From the NCBI GenBank assembly GCA_918797485.1, contig CAKKNE010000002.1, positions 1,206,501 to 1,270,500 of the forward strand: DNA of 64,000 nucleotides, in the 5' to 3' direction. Source of the DNA: Pelagomonas calceolata (taxonomy: Eukaryota > Sar > Pelagophyceae > Pelagomonadales > Pelagomonadaceae). A program made the position numbers and the translations under genes. Shown here piece by piece: positions 9,252-16,936 of this stretch. Within the stretch, counting starts at the first letter, position 1, and the number at the start of each line of letters is the position of its first letter. A model generated the notes under the pieces. The model was given only the letters and a program-made list of their open reading frames with translations, had not been told where the DNA came from and searched no databases.

Positions 9252-10481
9252 ATGGGCTGCAGCACCTCCCGAATCAGCCCGGACCTCCCGGCGGCCAACA
9301 ACTGGAAACAATGGCCGGCGGGCTCTTACCCGACGCGCTTCGTCGAGCTTGCGTCGCCGGAGGACGCGGACGACACGGCGGGCAACGGCTTCCTTTTTGT
9401 GGAGTCGTGCGCCTACAATAAAATATTTGACGCCGATAATTTCTACGTGCCCGTGCAGCACACCGACAGCTCGTGCCACATCTACAAGGTGAGCGTATCG
9501 GACGGGTCTAAGAAGGCGGAGCGCGTCCATCAGGTCGTCAAAAAGTCGGACGGCGAGAAGATGATCTCGCCGTTCGGCAGCGCGCTCTCCGACGAGGGCG
9601 TGCTGTGGCTGTGCTGCTTCAACGAGAACATGGTGTGTGGCGTCGATCTGCGCTCGGGCGAGATGGTCGTGGAGGCCACCGTACCGGCGCCGAATGACAT
9701 CTGCGTGAGCGACGACGGCAAGTACGTCTACGCTGGCTGCGGGTCGTGGCTGGGCAAGGTCCCTCTCGCGCCGGCGGGCACGATCTGGCGCGTGACGACG
9801 GCGGCGCCATACACGTGCAAGAAGGTGGTCGGCGGGGCGCAGGGCGCGATGGCTGGGATCGCAGAGGTCAAGGGCAAGCTCTTCTGCGCGCACTTGCAGC
9901 GGATGAGCGTGTACGGCGCCAAGCGCAAAATATACACGCTGTCGGGGCTGAGGAAGCAGATCTGGACCGGATTGTGCAGCCAAGACGCGGATCCGGAGAA
10001 GGTGGATAAGTTCTACCTCGCCGACAACCTGGCCTGGTGGGACGCGGAGAGGCCCCGCAAGGTGATCCTGACGCCGGCCTACCGCTCCCTGCCTGCGCCG
10101 CTCGGCCATATCTTGGACAGGTCGATCGGGGTGAACGCCGTCGGCTGGTCGGCGGCGCGCGCGGCGACGACGCTATTGCGCCTGAAGGACGGTGGCATCG
10201 AGGAGGTCGCAAAGGTGAACGACGACGGCCTGAGCCCGGAAGTCGACCTAAAATTTTCCAAAGGCGACGACTTCCCCCACGTCCATCTCTGCCTGTACAA
10301 CACCGAAACGGGCGCCACCGCGAACCATGTCTTCCTCCTCGACCAGGCGGTGCAAGGGGCCAACTTTGACGGCCACGTGACGCACGCGGAGCACGTCGGC
10401 GACGGCAAGGTCGCGTGCGTCAACTTCCTGAAGCGGAAGGTGCTCATCATCGACACGAAGGGCCTCATCACGCTGCCGTGA
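9252..10481 (+). CDS. N-myristoylated SMP-30/strictosidine-synthase-like beta-propeller protein
   Basis: 409 residues. The N-terminus MGCSTSRIS is a strong N-myristoylation signal (Gly2, Ser5/6) with a neighbouring Cys3 for palmitoylation, so the protein is probably held on the cytosolic face of a membrane. The body has the repeated beta-blade pattern of the SMP-30/gluconolactonase and strictosidine-synthase-like six-bladed propellers, most clearly NDICVSDDGKYVYAGCGSW, which is the typical metal-site strand N-D-x-x-x-x-x-D-G, and GVLWLCCFNENMVCGVDLRSG. This family hydrolyses lactones or esters with a divalent metal; substrate unknown. Membrane anchoring by dual acylation is unusual for the family. 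Start chosen because the Gly-Cys follows the first ATG. Confidence 0.7.
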   Translation: MGCSTSRISPDLPAANNWKQWPAGSYPTRFVELASPEDADDTAGNGFLFVESCAYNKIFDADNFYVPVQHTDSSCHIYKVSVSDGSKKAERVHQVVKKSDGEKMISPFGSALSDEGVLWLCCFNENMVCGVDLRSGEMVVEATVPAPNDICVSDDGKYVYAGCGSWLGKVPLAPAGTIWRVTTAAPYTCKKVVGGAQGAMAGIAEVKGKLFCAHLQRMSVYGAKRKIYTLSGLRKQIWTGLCSQDADPEKVDKFYLADNLAWWDAERPRKVILTPAYRSLPAPLGHILDRSIGVNAVGWSAARAATTLLRLKDGGIEEVAKVNDDGLSPEVDLKFSKGDDFPHVHLCLYNTETGATANHVFLLDQAVQGANFDGHVTHAEHVGDGKVACVNFLKRKVLIIDTKGLITLP

Positions 10482-10591
10482 GTACTGTGTGTGGTGTGCG
10501 TATGTTGCTCGGCGACGCATACCTCCCGACCAATATCTACTCCTTTGTTTTTGGAGACGTTATCCTCGTGAAGAAGAAGAAATAATCACTA

Positions 10592-11500
10592 TTAAAGATC
10601 TCGTCGCGCCTTAGCAGGCATGGGCCGCTCCTTGACGCGGCACGTCTCGAAGCGCGCGAGCTCGGGGAAGTCGCGGTGTAACATATCGTAGCCGCCCCGC
10701 TCGTAAATCTTCTGCGGGTCCGGCCCGCCGCCCCATGGCGGCATGTCCCCGTACGAATTCACGAGCATGGGCAGCACACTGCGAATAGCATCGTCATCCG
10801 CGACCGCAAAAGGCGTCTCCCACGGGTTCTCCCCGAAGGCGTTCAGTTGATGTCGAGAGGTCTCGGGCATGACGACGAACATCTCCGTGGAACGCGAGTT
10901 CGGTCCACTTCCAGCAAAGGCCACGTAGCCCGGCTTGAAGGGGATCGACTGCGGCGGGTCGTCCTCTATCGTTCGCATGCGCCACCAGGTCCTCGCTTCG
11001 TAGTCCGCCGCTATCCCAAACTGCGCCAGAAACTGCGGCACGACCCTGTTAATAGCACAGTCGTCAAAGAAGTGCTTCCTCACGAGCTCTAGGAACCGTC
11101 CCGCCCCGCGAGGAGACCAGTCGGGATACACGGTAAATCCAATTTTCCCCCTCCCCTTTGCACCGTACTTCCCACCGGCCACGACGCACTCGACTCTACA
11201 TCTTCCATTCTTCGTAAGTGAGTAATAGGTCCTGTCGGCTCTTATAACTATATCCTCGACGCCGACGCTGTGCCCGCCCTCATAATGGAACTGGTGGCCT
11301 ACATGCGTGTTCTGCGGCAGCTCGCCCCCATACGCCCTCGCGACGCCGACTTTCGTCTTTTGTTTCGTCGCGGGGTCGACCCAGTACAGAGTAGCGTCTT
11401 CGTCCATCTCGTTCCGGAAAATAACGGAGTGCGCGGCCGCTATTATTGAATAGGATTGGCCGGCGGCCGCGGCGAGGAGGAGCGCGCGGAGCATCCTCAT
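10592..11500 (-). CDS. Secretory-pathway VHL-like / cyclophilin-like fusion protein
   Basis: 302 residues from the ATG at 11500, chosen because it gives a clean signal peptide (MRMLRALLLAAAAGQSYS); the frame is open 33 codons further up without one. Residues about 25-75 (SVIFRNEMDEDATLYWVDP, HVGHQFHYEGGH) resemble the beta domain of VHL-type proteins. Residues about 110-270 are a divergent cyclophilin-type prolyl isomerase domain: INRVVPQFLAQFG corresponds to the catalytic FHRxIPxFMxQGG strand with the Arg and Gln kept, and GYVAFAGSGPNSRSTEMFVVM to the second active-site strand. The usual active-site Trp and His are not obvious, so activity is uncertain. Similar VHL-cyclophilin combinations occur in stramenopile gene sets; the role is probably in luminal protein folding. 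Confidence 0.7.
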   Translation of the reverse strand: MRMLRALLLAAAAGQSYSIIAAAHSVIFRNEMDEDATLYWVDPATKQKTKVGVARAYGGELPQNTHVGHQFHYEGGHSVGVEDIVIRADRTYYSLTKNGRCRVECVVAGGKYGAKGRGKIGFTVYPDWSPRGAGRFLELVRKHFFDDCAINRVVPQFLAQFGIAADYEARTWWRMRTIEDDPPQSIPFKPGYVAFAGSGPNSRSTEMFVVMPETSRHQLNAFGENPWETPFAVADDDAIRSVLPMLVNSYGDMPPWGGGPDPQKIYERGGYDMLHRDFPELARFETCRVKERPMPAKARRDL

Positions 11501-11855
11501 CCGTAGTTGACGCCTCTCGCGCTGCCAAGTGCTTAGCAGTGCGCTGTCTGGCTGGGTTTCGTGCCGCGCCCGGGACGTGCAGCCGTTGTAAGCGTGCAAT
11601 CTGCACGATTCCTAACAAGCACACGATCCGTGCGATACGCGCTTCGCGCAGCGTCGGCCGTTCGCGACTCAGCCCGTGCCAAAAACTGCTGCTGCAGAGG
11701 CAAGAGGAGGCAATTTGGCACGTCGCTAGCGCGCGCGAGCGGACGACTGCGCGCGTTTGCGCGCTGCAGTGGTCAAACGCGGTCGCAGAGGAGCCAAATC
11801 TAACAGCTCAAAACGCCGACGACGCGCACAGACACAGAGCAACACACTGCTCTCA

Positions 11856-13655
11856 ATGGCGGCGATGGACCTTGTTACCGCGCTCCCGATAGAACGCAAC
11901 GCGACCGAGTGCTCCTGGACGCAGCGAAGTAGCTACGCCCAGGGCGACCTGCACGAGGACCTCGTCGCTGATATCAGTGACGCGGTGCCGATCAACGCGG
12001 CCCCGGACGTGGAAGTACGTACTATTGCGATCGTCGGGGACCGAAATGCGGGAAAAACGACGCTGCTCCACGCGTTGATCAACGAGCACGACCGCGACTG
12101 GCTGCGCGTGTCCTCGTTGCTACCGATCGTGGCTGGCGTGTTCGAGAATAGGAGGTACGGCGGTGGCCCTTGCTCTCCAGAAAGACCGCCCGTCGCCGAG
12201 CCGCCGTATCTCGATACGGACGTCGCGTCGTGTACGGCTCTGCTATCCGCAGAAGATTTTAGATTTCTATGTTCGGAGTTTGAAGGAATTGAGCCCTGTT
12301 CTGCTACTTCCGCATATGTGGCGTTGAGACTTGTGGAGGTCGGCGGCGACCACCTCGAGGCTCTCGTTGGTCAGGCGACGCCGACGCAGTTACCGCTCCT
12401 CGAAGCGGCGCTAGAACGGTCGAAGAGTGTACTCGCGAAAGCCGACGCCCATGCGTATTTCTTGAACGCCAAATCACTAGTTGAGGAAGGTGATGCTCCT
12501 GCTAAACTAGCGCAACGAATCGACTGGCTGCGGGCCTTGTCGGGGGACGCGAAGGTGTCCCTGTACGTCTCGAGGGAGCCCGATCAGGTGGATATCGCGA
12601 AGATCATCGACGCGCTGCCTCCCTGTTCCGTGGAAGAGGCCGAGGAGGTTCGGTTTGAGGATAACGATGATGACGACGACGACGCGGAGAGGCGCGCGGT
12701 CCTCGCGGCGCTGCGGAGGGATACGCAGGCGACGCCGCTGTGTCGAGCGCTGAAAGAGCGGTTGCCGGTCGTGTCCGCGCGGTCGGTGCACCACGTGCGC
12801 CCGGGCCACGGCGCCTCCAGTAAAGTCGACGCGGCGGGGCTCGTGGCGTTGGTCGTCAGTCTACTGAGACGACGACGCCAGGTCCCGGACGAGGACGCTT
12901 CACAACGCTACTTCGCGCGCCACGTGACGGAGTGCTGCGCGATGGCGGCGACCACGGTCGAGGACGGCGTCAACGACCCGTGGGTCGACGCGCGGCGGTT
13001 TGGGGACTTTGTGGGGGCTCGTGATGGCGGCAATAGTTGTTGCGGCAACGCGAGCGTGGCTGTGGCCGCGGCGCCGGCGTCGCGGCGCTTCGGGGACGTG
13101 GCCGCGGGATTATGTGAGCGCGGCGTCCTCGTGCGCCACGCGAAGCACGGCCACGCCGCCGTGGTCGTTTGTGGAGAGGGTTTTACATTAGTACCGCCCT
13201 CGCAAGGCTGCAAACGGGCGGCTTCGGCCATGGACGTGGATCAGCCGATGGAGATTCCCGGCGTCGCGGCCCCGGCCGCGTCTGATACGTTGTTCTGCCG
13301 CGCGCCGTTTTCTCCATCATTAAGACGCGTCGTTCGCAAGGCGACGGAGCACGGCCTCGTCGCGGGTCCTTCTGATGACTTGCCGGCGGCTTTGAGACCC
13401 GCGCTCGCCGACGCGATCGCCGCGCTCGACCGCGACCTCGCGGGCGCGTTGGCTGCGCTGGACGCGTCGAGGCCGGCGTCGCTGCGTCGGGTGTTGTGGT
13501 ACGCTGAAGAAAGGCTAGCGGCGGCGCGCCTCGCCGGGCATAGTGGTGACGTGGAGGTAGCCGTTGGCGCTTTGCCGGTGCAGGCGTTGGCGCACTATTC
13601 TTCCGCTGGTGTTTCCGATTCGGCTTGGGGGGTGGTCAGGGTTAAGAGTTGTTAG
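11856..13655 (+). CDS. P-loop NTPase-like protein of unknown family
   Basis: 599 residues from the ATG at 11856 (MAAMDLVTALPIERN); an in-frame ATG at 11757 adds a very basic stretch I consider 5' UTR. Residues about 54-70 contain a strand and Walker A loop, TIAIVGDRNAGKTTLLHALI, of the small-GTPase/TRAFAC or AAA type. A clear Walker B, NKxD or SAK motif is not visible, and the protein then runs through helical segments, an acidic DNDDDDDDAE linker near 270, and a C-terminal helical region. It may be a divergent GTPase or a scaffold retaining only the P-loop. No family name is justified. Confidence 0.6.
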   Translation: MAAMDLVTALPIERNATECSWTQRSSYAQGDLHEDLVADISDAVPINAAPDVEVRTIAIVGDRNAGKTTLLHALINEHDRDWLRVSSLLPIVAGVFENRRYGGGPCSPERPPVAEPPYLDTDVASCTALLSAEDFRFLCSEFEGIEPCSATSAYVALRLVEVGGDHLEALVGQATPTQLPLLEAALERSKSVLAKADAHAYFLNAKSLVEEGDAPAKLAQRIDWLRALSGDAKVSLYVSREPDQVDIAKIIDALPPCSVEEAEEVRFEDNDDDDDDAERRAVLAALRRDTQATPLCRALKERLPVVSARSVHHVRPGHGASSKVDAAGLVALVVSLLRRRRQVPDEDASQRYFARHVTECCAMAATTVEDGVNDPWVDARRFGDFVGARDGGNSCCGNASVAVAAAPASRRFGDVAAGLCERGVLVRHAKHGHAAVVVCGEGFTLVPPSQGCKRAASAMDVDQPMEIPGVAAPAASDTLFCRAPFSPSLRRVVRKATEHGLVAGPSDDLPAALRPALADAIAALDRDLAGALAALDASRPASLRRVLWYAEERLAAARLAGHSGDVEVAVGALPVQALAHYSSAGVSDSAWGVVRVKSC

Positions 13656-13671
13656 ATTGTTACTTCTTGGG

Positions 13672-13930
13672 TCAGAGGGCGCGGAGCGCGGCTCGCGCGC
13701 TTTGCAAGTACTTCTCAATTGCCAACGTGAGCGGGTGCGCGCCACCGAGCACGCGCCGCGCGATCCGTGTCGTCTCCTCGAGTGTTGTCACGGCCTCTCG
13801 GACATCGTCGCCCGTGGCGCCGGGGTCCTCCGTGGACGACGGTGCGGAGACGGAGGGCGGGAAAGGCCCCAGACCGGTGGTTTGTACAATAAATTTGCGT
13901 TTCGGGCGCTTCGGTTGTGGGACGGGCCAG
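13672..13930 (-). pseudogene. Orphan kinesin-light-chain-like TPR fragment
   Basis: A minus-strand frame closed by a stop at 13931-13933 and ending at TGA 13672-13674 encodes 85 residues. Its last 45 residues (EAVTTLEETTRIARRVLGGA, then HPLTLAIEKYLQSARAALRAL) are the last TPR helix pair of the kinesin-light-chain-like proteins that are abundant in pelagophytes. There is no start codon for a sensible protein and no upstream TPR repeats, so this is a broken 3' end or an unlinked last exon. It ends only 17 bp from the P-loop gene's stop at 13655. Confidence 0.55.
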
Positions 13931-14947
13931 CTAACCGGCCTGACTGTCTACTACATTGCTCCGAGACCCCGAGAAGCTCGGCGCTGGTCGTCGGACTCGA
14001 GACCCCACTATCTCGCCAATTCGAGCGCCAGACCCAAATGTGCGACCATCAGCCCGTGTACCTTCACCATGGACCATAACGCGATCATTTGTTTCATGAC
14101 CGACCGACTTGCGCGAGGTCCAGATCAAGATGTTCATGTCCGGAGCGTGGGCAGCCAAAAGTACCCTTCTTATAATGTAGATGCCATATACTTGTATTTG
14201 ACTATCGGTGGGGTAGTATAGGGTCCAACGAGACCGCTACGGCGACTACTGGGGGCCCTCGGGTGATTGACGTTTTTGACGGGAACGGGGCGCCATCGGG
14301 TCCAAATTATTTACTTTTTTCGGATGCAGATCGGCTCGCAGACGCCCTCTAGGATAGGTTTGGGGTCAGGTAGTCGCCTACGCCGCATGCGCCGGTTCTT
14401 GGGGCTCCCCAGAGAGCTCTGGATCGAAATCTTTGGCAAATCATGGCCAATAGAGGTATAGCGCAAAGGACCATGGGAGATGTATCTTACACTAGAAGCG
14501 GCGGCGTAGGCGCTTGCACGTGTATAGTTCCGACCCTACGCGACCTCCGGGAGACCTCCGGGCCGCAAATCGACAGGATTCCATCGACGCGGCCGTCATG
14601 GCGGGACTCATCAATATCGCGAATAAAAAAAATATTTTTTTCGCCCCCCAGGAAGTGTCCCATTGATCTCTTTGGACCAGTAGCGAACAGAACGATACTC
14701 AAACGGCTGCATGACGCGTCTGCTGGTTTGCATGCTAGTGTCTTACAAGGCCGCTAGCTCGATCGGTCTTGGGAGGACGCGTCGCGCTTGCTGCCATACG
14801 CGCACACCGGTGCCTGGCGCTGCAATACTGGCCGCAGTGGTTACGTGTTAGCCGCACCGAGCAGTCAGAGGACAAGAAACGCCACTGTGCGGCCGTAACA
14901 GTCCTGCTGAAGGGCGGACGCGTTTTCACACCAAAAGCTCATAAACC
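13931..14947. other. Gene-poor region, about 1 kb
   Basis: Less GC-rich than its surroundings, with AT tracts (for example around 14620-14645) and several unconnected short ORFs but none with a recognisable domain. One ORF at 14267-14461 ends in an F-box-like LPRELWIEIF, too short to call. A CTAG-bounded element lies at 14735-14757. Confidence 0.4.
14735..14757 (+). promoter_or_regulatory. CTAG-bounded upstream element, copy 4
   Basis: 23 bp: CTAG, TGTCTTACAAGGCCG, CTAG. It ends 191 bp before the ATG at 14948. The central TGTCTTACA is shared with copies 6 and, with one inserted T, 7. Confidence 0.6.
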
Positions 14948-15439
14948 ATGGCCACCTCGCCCGCCGTCGCGGAGGTCATGAGCGGTGCCGCCACCAAGGG
15001 CGCCTGGTGCGGCCACGAGCTCGCCCCCGACTTCTACGTGCCGCGCGTCGAGCCCGAGAGGATGAAACCGACGGTGGTTGCCCGGCGCAGCGACGCGACC
15101 GTCTGCCAGGAGTGCGCAGAGGCGTGTGTCGGAACCGTCGCATGCGCGTGGTGCAAAAAGAAGTTTTGTGCGTCGTGTCGGAGCTTCTCGTTTGTGGGCT
15201 ACGCCTACGCTACTCCCGGAGACTTCATCTGCTACAAGTGTCACCCGCACGACTGCTCGCCGCCCTGCCGGCCGAAGCGATCGCGGAGCACATTTCACGG
15301 CCCCATCCCGAAGGCTCTGCGGGACTTCAACGGCGCCGGCGCCAAGGATGACACCGCCGCGAGCAAAACCGCGCTCACGCGGAAGAGAGAAAGGGCGCCG
15401 ACGCGGCGCTTCGCCGAGTACCTCATCGCGGACCACTAG
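14948..15439 (+). CDS. Cys-rich zinc-binding protein, unknown
   Basis: 163 residues; the start context ACCATGG is good. Residues about 50-110 contain an ordered set of Cys pairs (VCQECAEAC, ACAWCKKKFCASC, ICYKCHPHDCSPPC) consistent with two or three bound zinc ions in a FYVE/PHD/B-box-like treble-clef arrangement, although spacing does not match one family exactly. The C-terminal 50 residues are basic (PKRSRSTF, TRKRERAPTRRF), suggesting nucleic-acid binding or nuclear localisation. No catalytic motif is seen. It could be a small regulatory finger protein. The gene is single-exon. Confidence 0.6.
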   Translation: MATSPAVAEVMSGAATKGAWCGHELAPDFYVPRVEPERMKPTVVARRSDATVCQECAEACVGTVACAWCKKKFCASCRSFSFVGYAYATPGDFICYKCHPHDCSPPCRPKRSRSTFHGPIPKALRDFNGAGAKDDTAASKTALTRKRERAPTRRFAEYLIADH

Positions 15440-15769
15440 AGCCGACGGGCGGTGAGGCGCAGGCCTCGCGTCGTCGACCACAAGGGACGACCTCGCGAGC
15501 GACCTCGCGTGCGCGCGGCGCCGGAGTCGAAGGAGCCGGGGCGGCTTTGATCTAGGCGTCGCGGCGACGCAACAAGAACTAAGAAGGACTATGTGTAGAG
15601 GTGTGGCGCCTGGGAAAACGGCGCAAAACCCGATCCAGCCTCTCGAGCTCGAGCCATCGGCTTGTAAATCGCTTTACGTCCTAACGCGCGCCTCGCTCGT
15701 GCACGCGAGATATCATAACAATCAACCTTCGCCTCACTGCTCGCCGTCACGCGGTTAAATTTGCAAACT
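15440..15769. other. Intergenic, 330 bp
   Basis: Between the Cys-rich gene and the truncated decarboxylase. I looked here for the missing decarboxylase N-terminus and saw none. A minus-strand 114-codon ORF (15589-15933) with one hydrophobic stretch overlaps the next gene's intron and is probably fortuitous. Confidence 0.4.
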
Positions 15770-16614
15770 ATGGCCAAGAAGAGAAAGAGTGAAACCCCTG
15801 CTGTCGCGAGCGGTGCGAGAATCCATGTTTCACGGCGCCTTACCGCGCGCGGATCGTCGCGCCGACCTCCACGCCATCGACGCGTCGTCTCCTCGGTGGG
15901 CTGGCGGTACTGGTCTTCACTGCTCGACGACAAGCCGAGGGCCGACGTCCAGTTCTACAAGTTCCTCCGTCTCGGCACGACGGGCTACCGCCGCGTCTGC
16001 GACAACATGATGGCTGTGGCCGCCCGCATCCGCAAGGGTCTGAAGGAGCTGAAGCGCGCGGACGGCACGCCCTACGTCCAGCTCCTCGACGCGGGCGACA
16101 CGAAGTGCCTCCCGGTGGTCGCCCCCTGAGTCCACGTGACCGTGTCTGCTCGATGGCGTGACGCTCTACTATCACGCAGGTCACGGCGCGCGTCAACCCG
16201 GCCCTGAACGCGCCCTACGACGACATCGACCTCCAGCACGCCATCGCCCAGGAGCACTGGTACGTCTGCGGCTACAAGATGAACATGAAGTGAGTGCGGC
16301 CGCGCGGATCACGGCGCCTTCGCGCTGGACCATCGTGTCCTCCCGGACGCCTCCACGCCGTCGCCGAGACGGCTTGATTCACCGGTCGCGTTCCACGCAG
16401 GCACCCGATCACCGAGGAGACGCACCACCTCTTCCACGACGCGGACCCGTCGACGCCCATGTTCCGCGTCGTCGTCAAGGCGAACCTGTCCATGCCCATG
16501 GCCGACAACCTCGTCGCGTCCATCAAGAAGTCCTTCGCGTTCCTCGACGCGCACGGCGCCGGCTTCAACAGCCACCCGCACCACGCGCACCAGCCGCACC
16601 ACAAGGCGTGCTAG
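15770..16614 (+). CDS. Truncated glutamate decarboxylase-like protein, four exons
   Basis: My exon model is 15770-15802, 15953-16117, 16180-16289 and 16401-16614: 173 residues, frame kept throughout. The product FYKFLRLGTTGYRRVCDNMM, CLPVVTARVNPALNAPYDDI and WYVCGYKM matches only the C-terminal third of type II PLP-dependent glutamate decarboxylase (the ..FIRLGxEGYRxVMxN.. and LPVVxF segments). The PLP-lysine domain, substrate-binding residues and about 300 N-terminal residues are absent. The first exon has 11 codons (MAKKRKSETPA) and is uncertain. As it stands it cannot be a decarboxylase. It could be a partial duplicate or a decaying copy, although all remaining introns still splice in frame. 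The His-rich tail (HPHHAHQPHHKAC) is unusual. Confidence 0.55.
15803..15952 (+). mobile_element. Introner-derived intron (GAD-like gene, intron 1)
   Basis: 150-bp proposed intron, donor GTCGCG, acceptor GTCCAG. It contains the introner core CCTCCACGCCATCGACGCG at about 15868. Ends are degenerate, and the upstream exon is inferred. Confidence 0.45.
16118..16179 (+). mobile_element. Short introner-derived intron (GAD-like gene, intron 2)
   Basis: 62-bp intron. Donor GTCGCCCC, acceptor ATCACGCAG, then GTCACGGC, a partial match to the donor octamer. Retains one core arm (GCTCGATGGCGTG, about 16148-16160). Phase 0; splicing gives LPV-VTARVN and removes an in-frame TGA. Confidence 0.65.
16290..16400 (+). 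mobile_element. Introner-derived intron (GAD-like gene, intron 3)
   Basis: 111-bp intron with donor GTGAGT and acceptor TTCCACGCAG. It contains a decayed core (GCCTCCACGCCGTCGCCGAG). Phase 2; the joined codon restores MNMKHPITEE. Confidence 0.7.
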
Positions 16615-16936
16615 GACGGCGTTGGACTCGTCTCTCGCCTTCCCCCTTCCCCTCGCCAGAGACCTAAGCTCAGTTCAACTTCGCGACCTAGCGTACTGTA
16701 AAGACACTAGACAGCGAGCGCTGGGACAAGACGGAATTGTCGCTGTTCCTCTGGGTTTAGTCCATTGCAGTCTTCTTAGAGCTGCCGCATGGACGCCTAA
16801 GAACGGCGGTACGCGCTGAGAACATTCGCTGGGCCAGGGGAGCTATCAGCAAGCCCTTCAGAGCGATAGTGCACCAACAGCTGCCAGCGCGGGAGCAGCC
16901 ACGCCGCCCTCAAACCAGAGCCGCCAAAGCTCCACA
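16615..16936. other. Intergenic, 322 bp
   Basis: Promoter-side region of the helicase gene. It contains the CTAG-bounded element at 16687-16709; nothing else recognised. Confidence 0.4.
16687..16709 (-). promoter_or_regulatory. CTAG-bounded upstream element, copy 5
   Basis: 23 bp: CTAGCGTACTGTAAAGACA then CTAG, in the inverse orientation. It lies 227 bp before the helicase ATG; the other neighbour presents its 3' end, so the element goes with the helicase gene. Confidence 0.55.

Noticed and set aside
14267-14461. Possible F-box protein ORF (LPRELWIEIF)
   Set aside because: Only 64 codons, the motif sits at the very end, and there is no substrate-binding domain or homologous context.
15589-15933. 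Minus-strand 114-codon ORF with a hydrophobic helix
   Set aside because: It overlaps an introner intron and the first exons of the opposite-strand gene; composition matches antisense of GC-rich sequence.
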